Notes: generated from the sequence alone by a model not told the origin. A DNA stretch of 64,000 nucleotides from JAIBJN01 sp963699495 (GCA_963699495.1 CAVOUB010000001.1:45004-109003), one strand, 5' to 3'; positions 44,923-53,767 are shown, counted from the stretch's first letter. Made by a program: numbers and translations.

Positions 44923-45426
44923 CTAGGCCGCTTCGGCGACCTCGTTGATCCGGCCGCTGCGCACGTCGTAGATCCAGCCCGAGACCTCGAGGGAGTCGGG
45001 CAGGAGCGGCGACTCGCGAACCGACTGGACGCTTGCGCGCACGCTGTTCTCGAGGTCCCCGAACGGCTTGAAGTCGATGTCCGACGCGTCAGCACCCGCC
45101 TCGTCGCGCAGCTTCTCGCGCAGGACCTCGTTCGAGAAGGTCAGCATCCCGCAGTCGGTATGGGCCAGCACGGCGACCTCCTGCGTGCCGAGCAGCCAGT
45201 GGGAGATGACGAGCGAGCGGATCGCGTCCTCGGTCACCAGCCCGCCGGCGTTGCGGATCACGTGCGCGTCGCCCTCCTCGAGGCCGAGGAACTTCGCAGG
45301 GTCGAGCCGCGCGTCCATGCACGTCACGATCGCCAGCCGCCGTCCCGGGGGCATCGGCAGATCGCCCTTCGAGAAGCTGTCCGCGTAGGCCTCGTTCGCC
45401 GTCTGGATGATGTCTCGCTCCGGCAT
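44923..45426 (-). CDS. beta-class carbonic anhydrase
   Basis: A 167-residue zinc enzyme interconverting CO2 and bicarbonate. The zinc ligands are C36, H89 and C92 (TCMDAR and AHTDCG), with the D38-R40 dyad intact. It supplies bicarbonate for carboxylases such as the biotin-dependent enzyme at 59332-61104. GGGGGAG precedes the ATG. An AT-rich palindrome 18-56 bp upstream may control it. Confidence 0.92.
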   Translation of the reverse strand: MPERDIIQTANEAYADSFSKGDLPMPPGRRLAIVTCMDARLDPAKFLGLEEGDAHVIRNAGGLVTEDAIRSLVISHWLLGTQEVAVLAHTDCGMLTFSNEVLREKLRDEAGADASDIDFKPFGDLENSVRASVQSVRESPLLPDSLEVSGWIYDVRSGRINEVAEAA

Positions 45427-45443
45427 GGCTCCCCCTTCGCATC

Positions 45444-45482
45444 GCTTTAGTTTTTGAAGTCGATAGCTTTACAAACTAAAGC
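45444..45482. promoter_or_regulatory. AT-rich palindrome upstream of carbonic anhydrase
   Basis: GCTTTAGTTT (45444-45453) and AAACTAAAGC (45473-45482) form a perfect 10-bp inverted repeat with a 19-bp spacer. The whole site is far richer in A/T than its surroundings. It lies just upstream of the carbonic anhydrase Shine-Dalgarno and just after the HEAT-repeat gene stop. An operator is more likely than a terminator because of the spacer length and position. Confidence 0.55.
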
Positions 45483-45490
45483 GACTGCCG

Positions 45491-45979
45491 TCAAGCGCGA
45501 GCTGCTGCCTTCTTCTTGAGCGCCCCGTGCACCGCTGTCGCAGCCGCGCGGAGATCGCGGTCGTCGGTCTCCTCCGCGAGATGGGAGAGGAGCGTCAGCG
45601 TGTCGGGCTGGGGCGATCCGTTCTTCAACGACATGACCGCGAGCCGGCGCACGGCCGCGTTCGGGTCCTCGTTCGCCAGCCTGTGGAGCGTCGGGCGCAC
45701 GGCGTTGACGACCCCCGGGTGCGACCGGGAGAGCAGCTCGAGCGACAGCAGGGCCGAGCCGCGCGCGGCCGGGCTGTCGTCCTCGAGCCCGCGCCGAAGG
45801 AGCTCCGTCTTCTGGTTGAAGCGCAGCTGCCCGATGGCACGGTAGGCGAGAGCGCGCTCGCGATAGTCCCGGCTGCGGGCGGCCGCCTCGAGCTCGTCGT
45901 CGACCGAGCGGCGGAGGTCTGCGAGCGCGCGCTCGTCGGTCAGCTCCGCGGCGCGCCCGACGGCCTCGGCGAGCGTCAC
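45491..45979 (-). CDS. HEAT-repeat protein coupled to citrate synthase
   Basis: A 162-residue all-helical protein with three or four HEAT/Armadillo-like repeats, for example RERALAYRAIGQLRF, PAARGSALLSLELLS and AAVRRLAVMSLKN. Such solenoids bind other proteins. It starts at GTG 45979 overlapping the citrate synthase stop (GTGA), so the two are translated together. A role in controlling or assembling that enzyme is possible but only inferred. The C-terminus is Lys-rich. Confidence 0.6.
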   Translation of the reverse strand: MTLAEAVGRAAELTDERALADLRRSVDDELEAAARSRDYRERALAYRAIGQLRFNQKTELLRRGLEDDSPAARGSALLSLELLSRSHPGVVNAVRPTLHRLANEDPNAAVRRLAVMSLKNGSPQPDTLTLLSHLAEETDDRDLRAAATAVHGALKKKAAARA

Positions 45980-47052
45980 GCGAAGGAGCGGGCCGCGGGG
46001 CCGACGTAGCGCGCGGAGGGGCGGAAGAGCTTCCCGGTCCGCTTCTGCTCGAGGATGTGCGCCGACCAGCCGGCCACGCGCGAGCACGCGAACATGGCGG
46101 GCGCGAGCGGCGGCGGGATCTCGGCGATGTCGAGCACGATCGCCGAGTAGTACTCGACGTTGGTGGCGAGCACGCGCTCGGGATGGCGCTCCTGGAGCGC
46201 CACGAGCGCAGCCGTCTCGAGGTCCTGCGCCACGTCGATGAACGGCGAGCCCAGCTCGATGGCCGTGCGCTTGAGGATGCGCGAGCGCGGGTCCTCGGCC
46301 CGGTAGACGCGGTGCCCGAAGCCCATGATCCGCTTCCCGCTCGCGAGGGCGTCGCGCACCCAGGCCTCGGCGTCCCCCTGGGCCGCCGCCTCCTCGAGCA
46401 TCGGCTTGACGTAGGCGGGCGCGCCGCCGTGCAGCGGCCCGGAGAGGGCCCCAACGGCCGACGAGAGGGCCGCGCCGCAGTCGGCGCCGGTCGAGGCGAC
46501 GACTCTCGCGGTGAAGGTCGAGGCGTTCAGGCCGTGCTCGGCGGTGCAGATCCAGTATGTGTCGATCGCCTTGGCGTGGCGCGGATCCGCCTCCCCGCGC
46601 CAGCGCAGCAGGAACTTCTCGGCGGCGGTGGAGCCGTGGGCGACGACCTCGTCGGGAACAACGTCGGTCTTCCCGTCGGCGATCCTGGCCGAGCGGGCGA
46701 CGATCGACATCATCTGCGCGGAGAGCCTGCCGAGGTCCTCGCGGGCCTGCTCGTCCGAGATCTCGTTCAGCTTCCCGAGGTCCCACTCGCCCGCCAGGCG
46801 CGCGGTCTCGGCCTGGAGGTCGGCCGGCGCGTGCCCGGTCAGGCCCGACGGCTCGTACGGCTCCGCGTCCGGCATCCGCGAGTCCAGGTCGTCGTCGACG
46901 AGGAGGCCCCAGACGCTCTCATAGGGGTAGCGGCCGACCAGCTCCTCGATGTCCACGCCGCGATACCGAAGCGCCCCACCCTCGCGGTCCGGCTCGGCGA
47001 TCTCGGTCTCGACGGCGACGACGCCTTCGAGCCCTGGCTTGAAGTCGTTCAT
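45976..47052 (-). CDS. gltA: citrate synthase
   Basis: The 358-residue enzyme condenses acetyl-CoA and oxaloacetate to start the TCA cycle. Catalytic motifs are TAEHGLNASTFTARV (His), GFGHRVYRAEDPR (His/Arg) and a late Asp region (NVEYYSAIV). Its short form resembles 2-methylcitrate/citrate synthases of Gram-positive bacteria. GGGAAA precedes the ATG. It is divergent from icd-mdh. Confidence 0.92.
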   Translation of the reverse strand: MNDFKPGLEGVVAVETEIAEPDREGGALRYRGVDIEELVGRYPYESVWGLLVDDDLDSRMPDAEPYEPSGLTGHAPADLQAETARLAGEWDLGKLNEISDEQAREDLGRLSAQMMSIVARSARIADGKTDVVPDEVVAHGSTAAEKFLLRWRGEADPRHAKAIDTYWICTAEHGLNASTFTARVVASTGADCGAALSSAVGALSGPLHGGAPAYVKPMLEEAAAQGDAEAWVRDALASGKRIMGFGHRVYRAEDPRSRILKRTAIELGSPFIDVAQDLETAALVALQERHPERVLATNVEYYSAIVLDIAEIPPPLAPAMFACSRVAGWSAHILEQKRTGKLFRPSARYVGPAARSFA

Positions 47053-47128
47053 GCGTTCATTTCCCTGTCAGCGGCACCGTATCGAACGGCCGCAGGCCCC
47101 GGGCGCCGCATAGAATTGGCGTCCGCCC

Positions 47129-48220
47129 ATGCCACACCGCGTGACCTTCATCCCCGGTGACGGGACGGGGCCCGAGATCGCCGAGGCGACCCGCCGTGTC
47201 CTCGACGCGACCGGCGTCGAGTTCGACTGGGACGTGCAGGAGGCGGGCGCCGACGTCATGGACCGCTACGGCGGGAACCCGCTTCCCGACCACGTCCTCG
47301 AGTCGATCAAGCGGAACGGCGTGGCCATCAAGGGGCCGATCACGACCCCGATCGGCACCGGCTTTCGCTCGGTGAACGTCGCGCTGCGGAAGAGCCTCGA
47401 CCTCTACGGCCAGGTGCGTCCGTGCAAGAGCTATCCGGGCGTCCGCTCTCGCTACGACACGGTCGACCTCGTGGTCATTCGCGAGAACACCGAGGATCTC
47501 TATGCGGGCATCGAGCTCGAGGAGGGCACGGACGAGGCGCTCGAGCTGATCGAGTGGGTCGCACGGCACGGGCTCGGAGAGATCCGCGAGGACTCGGGGC
47601 TCTCCCTGAAGCCGATCTCCGTCACCGGAGCGAGGCGGATCGTCGAGTTCGCGTTCGACTACGCGCGCAAGCACAGCCGGCGCAAGGTCACGGCCGTGCA
47701 CAAGGCGAACATCATGAAGTTCACGGACGGGCTCTACCTCCGCGTCGCCCGCGAGGTGGCGGCCGAGAACGAGGACCTCGAGTTCGAGGACAAGATCGTG
47801 GACAACCTCTCGATGCAGCTCGTCCAGCGGCCCGAGGAGTACGACGTCATGGTCCTGCCGAACCTCTACGGCGACATCGTCTCCGACCTCTGCGCCGGGC
47901 TGATCGGCGGGCTCGGGCTCGCTCCGGGCGGCAACTTCGGCACTCAGGCGGCCGTCTTCGAGCCGACGCACGGGTCGGCCCCGAAGTACACGGGCCAGAA
48001 CCGCGTGAACCCGATGGCGATGATGCTCTCCGGCGTGATGATGCTCCGCCACCTGGAGGAGCGCGACGCCGCCGACCGGGTCGAGGAGGCGATCGCCGCC
48101 GTGATCGCAGAGGGCAAGGCGGTCACCTATGACATGAAGCCGGACCGGGACGACCCGACCGCCGTCGGGACGAGCGAGGTCGCGGACGCGATCATCGACA
48201 AGATGGGAGTGCGGGTTTGA
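47129..48220 (+). CDS. icd: isocitrate dehydrogenase, NAD-type (IDH/IPMDH family)
   Basis: A 363-residue beta-decarboxylating dehydrogenase. The substrate loop RSVNVALRK carries the S-x-N pattern of isocitrate rather than isopropylmalate enzymes, and VIRENTEDLYAG, KANIMK and GSAPKYTGQNRVNP are intact. GTQAAVFEPTHGSAPKY suggests NAD rather than NADP use. TCA context (mdh next, citrate synthase divergent) supports the call. TAGAAT lies 12 nt before the ATG. Confidence 0.88.
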   Translation: MPHRVTFIPGDGTGPEIAEATRRVLDATGVEFDWDVQEAGADVMDRYGGNPLPDHVLESIKRNGVAIKGPITTPIGTGFRSVNVALRKSLDLYGQVRPCKSYPGVRSRYDTVDLVVIRENTEDLYAGIELEEGTDEALELIEWVARHGLGEIREDSGLSLKPISVTGARRIVEFAFDYARKHSRRKVTAVHKANIMKFTDGLYLRVAREVAAENEDLEFEDKIVDNLSMQLVQRPEEYDVMVLPNLYGDIVSDLCAGLIGGLGLAPGGNFGTQAAVFEPTHGSAPKYTGQNRVNPMAMMLSGVMMLRHLEERDAADRVEEAIAAVIAEGKAVTYDMKPDRDDPTAVGTSEVADAIIDKMGVRV

Positions 48221-49140
48221 GACGGAAAGTGACGGTCGTGGGCGCAGGCAACGTCGGCGCGACCGCGGCGCAGGAGATCGCGCGGCGGGACTATGCGAAC
48301 GTCGTCCTCGTCGACATCAAGGAAGGGCTCCCGCAGGGGAAGGCACTCGACATCGACGAGGCCGGGCCGGTGCTCGGCTACGAGCCGACCGTGACGGGCT
48401 CGAACCGCTACGACGAGACGGCCGGCTCCGACGTCGTCGTCGTCACCGCCGGCCTCCCGCGCAAGCCGGGGATGAGCCGGGACGACCTGGTGACGACGAA
48501 CGAGCAGATCGTCGGCTCCGTCACCCGAGAGGCGGTCGAGCGCTCGCCTGGCGCCATCCTCATCGTCGTGTCCAACCCGCTGGACGCCATGTGCCACGTG
48601 GCGAGGAACGTCTCCGGCTGGCCCCGCGAGCGCGTCTTCGGCATGGCCGGGATCCTGGACACCGCCCGCTTCAGCACCTTCATCAGCTGGGAGACGGGCA
48701 CCTCGGCGAAGGACGTCACCGCCATGGTGCTCGGCGGCCACGGGGACCAGATGGTGCCCGTCGTCTCGGCGACGTCCGTCGGAGGCGTCCCGCTCACGAA
48801 GCTCGCCTCTGCCGAGGCGATCGAGGCGATGGTGGAGCGCACGCGCAAGGGCGGCGGCGAGGTCGTCGAGCTCCTCGGCACGTCGGCCTGGTACGCACCC
48901 GGAGCCGCGGTTGCGCAGATGGTGGACGCGGTGATGCTCGACCAGAAGCGCGTGCTCCCCTGCACGGCGCTCCTCCAGGGCGAGTACGGGATCGACGACC
49001 TCTACATGGGCGTCCCGGTGAAGCTCGGCGCGGGAGGGATCGAGGAGATCTTCGAGCTCGATCTCACGGAGGCCGAGAGGGCGGCGCTGGACGAGTCCGC
49101 GGCGGCTGTCCGTGAGGTCGTCTCGGTCCTGACGAGCTAG
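48217..49140 (+). CDS. mdh: malate dehydrogenase
   Basis: The 307-residue LDH-like malate dehydrogenase oxidises malate to oxaloacetate. NAD loop VVGAGNVGATAAQEIA, the Arg loop GLPRKPGMSR (the second Arg marking malate specificity), and catalytic VLGGHGDQMVPV with its His are visible. TTG 48217 overlaps the icd stop (TTGA), so the two are coupled. Confidence 0.94.
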   Translation: MRRKVTVVGAGNVGATAAQEIARRDYANVVLVDIKEGLPQGKALDIDEAGPVLGYEPTVTGSNRYDETAGSDVVVVTAGLPRKPGMSRDDLVTTNEQIVGSVTREAVERSPGAILIVVSNPLDAMCHVARNVSGWPRERVFGMAGILDTARFSTFISWETGTSAKDVTAMVLGGHGDQMVPVVSATSVGGVPLTKLASAEAIEAMVERTRKGGGEVVELLGTSAWYAPGAAVAQMVDAVMLDQKRVLPCTALLQGEYGIDDLYMGVPVKLGAGGIEEIFELDLTEAERAALDESAAAVREVVSVLTS

Positions 49141-49183
49141 CCCGCCCGGGATTCGATCGGCGCCTGGCCCGGAACCCCGGGGC

Positions 49184-49189
49184 TACGAT
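49184..49189 (+). promoter_or_regulatory. -10 element TACGAT, leaderless
   Basis: TACGAT ends 6 nt before GTG 49196, placing the transcription start at the GTG. Confidence 0.55.
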
Positions 49190-49195
49190 CGCTGC

Positions 49196-50182
49196 GTGCT
49201 CCGCCGCCTCATCGTCCTCCTCGGCCTCGTTCTGCTCGTCGTCGGGGTCGGGCTCGCCCTCACCTGGATCCCCTCGGATCACTACATCATCCTCCCCGAC
49301 AAGGCGCGGCCCACGGACCCGCTCGTGAAGATCCCGGGTGAGAAGCCCGGCGAGAACAGCGGCATCTACATGGTCGACGTGCGCGTCGGGCGCGCCAACC
49401 TGCTCGAGCGGATCTACCCGGGGATCCACGAGGGCGCGACGCTCGTCCCGGAGCGCGTCCTCAACCCCGAGGGGGTGAGCGACACGCAGCGCCGCCGTTC
49501 GAGCCTGAACGACATGACGCGCTCCCAGAAGATCGCCGTCGCCGTCGCGCTCGAGGAGCTGGGGCGCAAGGTCGAGATCACGCCCGTGGGAGCCGAGGTG
49601 GTGCTCGTCCAGCCGGGCTCGCCGGCCGACGGGGTGGTGCAGGTCGGCGACGTCATCGTCGAGGCGAACGGCGAGGAGATCACGAGCACCGACGACCTCC
49701 GGACCGCCTTCGACGACATCGAGCCGGGGGACCGGGTGGCCATCACCGTCGAGCGCGACGGCAAGCGGGTCGAGCTGACGGTCGGGACGCGGGCCCTGGC
49801 CGACGAGCCCGGGCGCGCGGTCGTGGGCGTCCAGGTGCAGGACGCCGAGGACTTCAAGTTCCCGCTCGACATCAAGATCGACGCCGGCGGGATCGGCGGC
49901 CCGTCGGCCGGGCTCGCCTTCGCGCTCGACATCGTCGACGAGCTCGGGGACGACATCGACAAGGGTCGGACGATCGTCGCGACCGGCGAGCTCTCGCCCG
50001 ACGGCACGGTGAGCCCGATTGGGGGCGTCAAGCAGAAGGCGATCGGGGCGCGGAACGCAGGGGCCGACATCTTCCTCGTGCCGGACGGCAACTATGAGGA
50101 GGCCAGGAAGGCGGTCGACGATCTCCGGGTGATCGCCGTCTCGAACTTCGACGAGGCGTTGTCGGTGCTGGCGACTGGGTAG
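49196..50182 (+). CDS. YlbL-type PDZ-Lon membrane protease
   Basis: A 328-residue protein with an N-terminal membrane anchor (residues 4-24), a PDZ domain (about 125-205, VQPGSPADGVVQVGDVIVEANG) and a C-terminal Lon-like protease domain. The catalytic serine is S237 in GGPSAGLAF and the lysine K279 in GGVKQK, 42 residues apart as in Lon. No ATPase domain is present. It probably degrades or processes exported proteins. Translation starts at the first base of the mRNA. Confidence 0.88.
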   Translation: MLRRLIVLLGLVLLVVGVGLALTWIPSDHYIILPDKARPTDPLVKIPGEKPGENSGIYMVDVRVGRANLLERIYPGIHEGATLVPERVLNPEGVSDTQRRRSSLNDMTRSQKIAVAVALEELGRKVEITPVGAEVVLVQPGSPADGVVQVGDVIVEANGEEITSTDDLRTAFDDIEPGDRVAITVERDGKRVELTVGTRALADEPGRAVVGVQVQDAEDFKFPLDIKIDAGGIGGPSAGLAFALDIVDELGDDIDKGRTIVATGELSPDGTVSPIGGVKQKAIGARNAGADIFLVPDGNYEEARKAVDDLRVIAVSNFDEALSVLATG

Positions 50183-50291
50183 TTTTCCGATCGTCAACAC
50201 CTCGGAAGAACCTTGCGGAAATTGCGTGTTTTTCGTGGCGGCAACGCTTAACGCGCAGGCTCTGCGGCCATAAGATGGGCGACCCCGGCTG

Positions 50292-50468
50292 ATGGCGAAG
50301 CGGCGACAAATCACCTGCAAAGACTGCTATTTTCGTCAGGCCGGGCTCTGCGCGCTCGCCGATGGGCCGTGTCCGACATATCGGTCGGCGAAGGCGGCCA
50401 GGCTGGAGCCGCCCGAGCAGGCGCGGCTGGTCGCGCGCCCCCAGGTCCGGGCACACGCGGCCGCCTAG
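50292..50468 (+). CDS. 58-residue Cys-rich small protein
   Basis: MAKRRQITCKDCYFRQAG is followed by LCALADGPCPTYR, giving C9, C12, C20 and C27 spaced as in a small zinc knuckle, then an Arg/Ala/Glu tail. A promoter-like TTAACG (50248-50253), 17-bp spacer and TAAGAT (50271-50276) stand upstream. Its TAG shares CTAG with the stop of the convergent gene. It may be a small zinc or nucleic-acid-binding protein; the function is unknown. Confidence 0.6.
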   Translation: MAKRRQITCKDCYFRQAGLCALADGPCPTYRSAKAARLEPPEQARLVARPQVRAHAAA

Positions 50469-51109
50469 GCGGGGAAGCGCTCGTCGCTGCGGATCGGGTC
50501 GAGGTCCGCGTCCGTGGCGGCCCAGACGCGCACGCGCGGGTCGAGCTCGGCCGCCCGGGCCAGGTGCGTCAGGGCGTCGTCGCGGCGAGAGGCCAGCGCC
50601 TCACAGCAGGCGAGGTTGTAGAGGACGTTCGGGTTGTCCGGATGAGCCTCGAGGGCCCCGGCCATGACGCCGGCGGCGGACTCGAAGTCCTTTGCGTCGT
50701 AGAACGGCCGGGCCTCGAGCCACGACTCCCACGGCGACGGCTCGAACGCCTTGCCCGCAGTGCCGCCTACGACGAGAACGGTCGTATCCGGCTCGAGCGC
50801 CGTCGCTCCGCGGCGCGCTGCCGGGTCGCGGACAAAGACGAGCGTCCCTGCGGGAGCGTCGAGCTCTTCGCCGGCAACGGTGAAGCGGGCCCGGCCCGAG
50901 AGGACGACGTAGAGCTCCTCGTGCCGGCCGGCTCCGGCACCGAGCTCGTCGTGCTCCTCGATCACGTGCCCGCCGGCCTCGCCGGACCCGTATGCGTTGA
51001 CGCCGAAGGCGGTGATGCCGAGCGGGATCCGGATCGGAATCGTGTCGAACTCGCCCTTGAGGCGTGCGAGCTCGTCGAGGTGGGCGGTCTCGAAAGGGAG
51101 CGGCGTCAC
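50465..51109 (-). CDS. cupin-TPR protein
   Basis: A 214-residue protein with an N-terminal cupin domain (about residues 25-125, EEHDELGAGAGRHEELYVVLSG with His/Glu metal ligands) and C-terminal TPR-like helices (about 128-205, NPNVLYNLACCEALASRRDDA). Ligand and role are unknown. It overlaps the upstream aminotransferase gene by 4 bp (ATGA), so the two are coupled. Confidence 0.75.
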   Translation of the reverse strand: MTPLPFETAHLDELARLKGEFDTIPIRIPLGITAFGVNAYGSGEAGGHVIEEHDELGAGAGRHEELYVVLSGRARFTVAGEELDAPAGTLVFVRDPAARRGATALEPDTTVLVVGGTAGKAFEPSPWESWLEARPFYDAKDFESAAGVMAGALEAHPDNPNVLYNLACCEALASRRDDALTHLARAAELDPRVRVWAATDADLDPIRSDERFPA

Positions 51110-52206
51110 GCAGGGACGGCGAGCGCGTCCCGCACGAGCCGGCCGAGCCGCGAGATGCCTTCGTCGATCGCATCGGGCCGCTCGTAGGAGAACGCGAGCC
51201 GTAGGGCCGACTCTCCCCCGCCGTGGAAGTAGAAGTCGGGGCCCTTGATGAACGCGACGCCCGCCTCGTCGGCCTGGGCGAGGAGGCTCTCAGCGCTCAG
51301 TCCGCCGGGAAGCTCGACCCAGAGGAAGTACCCGCCGTCGGGCTCGTTCCAGCTCGTCCCTTCCGGCATCTCCCTCGCGAGCGCGGAGATCATCGCGTCT
51401 CGGCGTGCGTGCAGGGCCTCCTGGATCGCCTCGACGTTCGGGTCGAAGCGCCCACGCGAGGCGAACTCGTACAGCGTCGCCTCGACGAACATGACCGGCG
51501 AGACGTAGTTCTCGAAGACGAGGGTCTGCATGGCGCCCATCAGCTCCTCGGGCAGGATCGCGTAGCCGACGCGGATACCGGGAGCGACCGTCTTCGAGAA
51601 GGAGGACATGAACATGACGCCTTCGCCGTCCGCAAGCTCGAAGAGGCGCGGCAGCCCCTCGCCCCCGAAGCGGAGCAGGCCGTAGGGGTCGTCCTCGAGG
51701 ATCGTCGCGCCGCGCGCCCTGGCCAGCTCGATGAGGCGGTGGCGATTCGGCTCCGAGAGCGTGCGGCCACTCGGGTTCTGGAAGGTCGGGATCGTGTAGA
51801 CGAGGCTCGGCCCGCTCGTCGACGAGAGTGCCGCCTCGAGCGCGTCGATGTCGAGACCGTCGTCGGAGAGCGGGATCGAAACGACGTCGGCCCCGAGCCG
51901 GCGCAGGATCTGCAGCGAGCGGTCGTAGCAGGGCGCCTCGACGAAGATCCGCGAGCCCGCCTGGACGTGGTATCGCGCGATGAAGTTGAAGGCTTGGAGG
52001 GAGCCGTTCGTGATCATCACCCGCTCGACGTCGATCTCGTGGCGGTCGGCGATCCACCGGCGCAGCGGCAGGTAGCCGAGCGGCGGACCGTAGTTGAGGG
52101 CCGTGGCACCGTCGCGTGCGAGCGCGGCCTTCGCGCAGTCACCGAACTCGTCGATCGGGAGGAGATCCGGGCCCGGAATGCCTCGGGCAAAAGAGATGAC
52201 GCTCAT
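51106..52206 (-). CDS. PLP-dependent aminotransferase, LysN/MocR-like
   Basis: A 366-residue fold-type I aminotransferase without a DNA-binding domain. Motifs are TNGSLQAFNFIARY, TFQNPSGRTLSE, the Asp in ILEDDPYGLLRF and the PLP lysine in FSKTVAPGIRVGYA. It is a paralogue of 6975-8168. ATG 52206 is preceded at 6 nt by TAGACT (52218-52213), a leaderless arrangement. The cupin-TPR gene follows with a 4-bp overlap. Confidence 0.85.
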   Translation of the reverse strand: MSVISFARGIPGPDLLPIDEFGDCAKAALARDGATALNYGPPLGYLPLRRWIADRHEIDVERVMITNGSLQAFNFIARYHVQAGSRIFVEAPCYDRSLQILRRLGADVVSIPLSDDGLDIDALEAALSSTSGPSLVYTIPTFQNPSGRTLSEPNRHRLIELARARGATILEDDPYGLLRFGGEGLPRLFELADGEGVMFMSSFSKTVAPGIRVGYAILPEELMGAMQTLVFENYVSPVMFVEATLYEFASRGRFDPNVEAIQEALHARRDAMISALAREMPEGTSWNEPDGGYFLWVELPGGLSAESLLAQADEAGVAFIKGPDFYFHGGGESALRLAFSYERPDAIDEGISRLGRLVRDALAVPA

Positions 52207-52244
52207 GGCACGAGTCTACTGACGCCTGCGGCGGAGACGAGTCG

Positions 52245-53126
52245 CTAGGGTCGGAGCGCCCCGGCCACCTCGGCGGCGAGGCGGGCAACCTCGGTGGGGT
52301 TCGTCCCCACACGGACGCCGTGCGCCTCCAGGGCCTCCTTCTTTGCCTGCGCGGTGCCCGCGCTTCCGGAGATGATCGCGCCTGCGTGGCCCATCGTCTT
52401 GCCCGGAGGCGCGGTGAAGCCGGCGATGTAGGCGACGACCGGCTTCGTCATCTCGGAAGCGATGAACTCGGCGGCCTTCTCCTCCTCCGACCCGCCGATC
52501 TCGCCGACCATCACGACGATCTCGGTCTCCGGATCGGCCTCGAAGCGCCCAAGGACGTCGATGAACGACGACCCGACGACGGGGTCCCCCCCGATACCCA
52601 CGATAGTGGACTGGCCGATGCCCAACTGCGTCAGCTCGTGCCCGATCTGGTACGTGAGCGTGCCGGATCTCGAGACCAGGCCGATGGGGCCCTCACTGAA
52701 GATCTCGGCGGGGATGATGCCCACGTTCGCCTTGCCGGGCGAGAGGACGCCCGGGCAGTTCGGGCCCACGAGGGTGACGCCGCGAGGGCGCACGTGGTTG
52801 TAGACGCGAAGCATGTCGTGGGCCGGGATGCCCTCCGTGATGCAGATGACGGTCCCGATCCCCGCGTCCACGGCCTCGTAGATCGCGTCGGCGGCGAAGC
52901 GCGCCGGGACGAAGACCATGGCGACGTTCGGGTCGGTCGCGTCCACGGCGTCGCGCACGGTGTCGAAGACGGGAATGCCCTCGACGCTCTCGCCGCCCTT
53001 GGCAGGCGTGACGCCCGCGACGACGTTCGTCCCGTAGCGGAGGTTGCGGGTGGCATGGAAGGAGCCCTCCCGCCCGGTGATGCCCTGGACGACGAGGCGC
53101 GTCTCGCGGTCGACGACGATGGCCAT
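52245..53126 (-). CDS. sucD: succinyl-CoA synthetase alpha subunit
   Basis: The 293-residue alpha subunit binds CoA and carries the phosphohistidine (GHAGAII motif near residue 246) for substrate-level ATP formation in the TCA cycle. It begins with VVDRETRLVVQGITGREGSF. Its ATG shares one base with the stop of the methyltransferase gene upstream (TAATG), which separates it from sucC. Confidence 0.93.
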   Translation of the reverse strand: MAIVVDRETRLVVQGITGREGSFHATRNLRYGTNVVAGVTPAKGGESVEGIPVFDTVRDAVDATDPNVAMVFVPARFAADAIYEAVDAGIGTVICITEGIPAHDMLRVYNHVRPRGVTLVGPNCPGVLSPGKANVGIIPAEIFSEGPIGLVSRSGTLTYQIGHELTQLGIGQSTIVGIGGDPVVGSSFIDVLGRFEADPETEIVVMVGEIGGSEEEKAAEFIASEMTKPVVAYIAGFTAPPGKTMGHAGAIISGSAGTAQAKKEALEAHGVRVGTNPTEVARLAAEVAGALRP

Positions 53127-53767
53127 TAGCCCTTGACCGCTTTCAGCGCGATGCGGTCGAGCCGGACGCGGTCGCCCTCGATCCGGTCGGCCAGGAGCTC
53201 GCGCACGCGCGCTGCGTCCTCGCCCGCGCAGCCGACCCGCTCGAGCCAGGCGGCGACGTCGATCGGGTGCTCGAGGGCCCGCACGTCGTCCAGCCGAAGC
53301 CCGGCGCCCTCCAGCAGGCGCCGCCACTCCTCCTCGGAGTAGTTGCGGACGTGCGCGGGGTCGCGCAGGCGCTCCGCCTCCTCGGCGTCCTCGCCCATGA
53401 AGAGGTTGTCGACCACGAGGACGCGGTCGGCCGCAACGCGCGCCAGCTCTCGAACGCCTGCGACGATGTCGGCGAAGTGGTGGACGGCGGCGCGGCAGGC
53501 GACGACGTCGAAGCTCGCGTCGGCGAAGGGCAGGTGCTCGGCGAAGGCCTGCACGTCCGCCTTCATCCCCGGCGCCGGGTCGACGGTGACGACCTCGAGC
53601 CCCGCCTCGCGGAGCCGCCGGGCGACATGGCCGCCGCCGGAGCCGACGTCGAGCGCGGTGCGCGCCCCGGCCGCCCACTCGACGAGCAGGTCGAGGTCGG
53701 CGCCCGTGCGGTGCGCCTCGCTCTCGCGATAGGCGTCCGCCCGGTCGTCCCAGACGTTCGCGCTCAC
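53126..53767 (-). CDS. class I SAM-dependent methyltransferase inside the sucCD operon
   Basis: A 213-residue UbiE/Methyltransf_11-type enzyme. The SAM motif LDVGSGGGHVARRL (about residues 40-53) is followed by VTVDPAPGM, the acidic LPFADASFDVVACRAAVHHF and a GLRLDDVRALEHP helix. GTG 53767 overlaps the sucC stop (GTGA) and its TAA overlaps the sucD ATG, so the three genes are tightly coupled. The substrate is unknown; relatives act on small metabolites such as quinone precursors. Confidence 0.85.
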   Translation of the reverse strand: MSANVWDDRADAYRESEAHRTGADLDLLVEWAAGARTALDVGSGGGHVARRLREAGLEVVTVDPAPGMKADVQAFAEHLPFADASFDVVACRAAVHHFADIVAGVRELARVAADRVLVVDNLFMGEDAEEAERLRDPAHVRNYSEEEWRRLLEGAGLRLDDVRALEHPIDVAAWLERVGCAGEDAARVRELLADRIEGDRVRLDRIALKAVKG

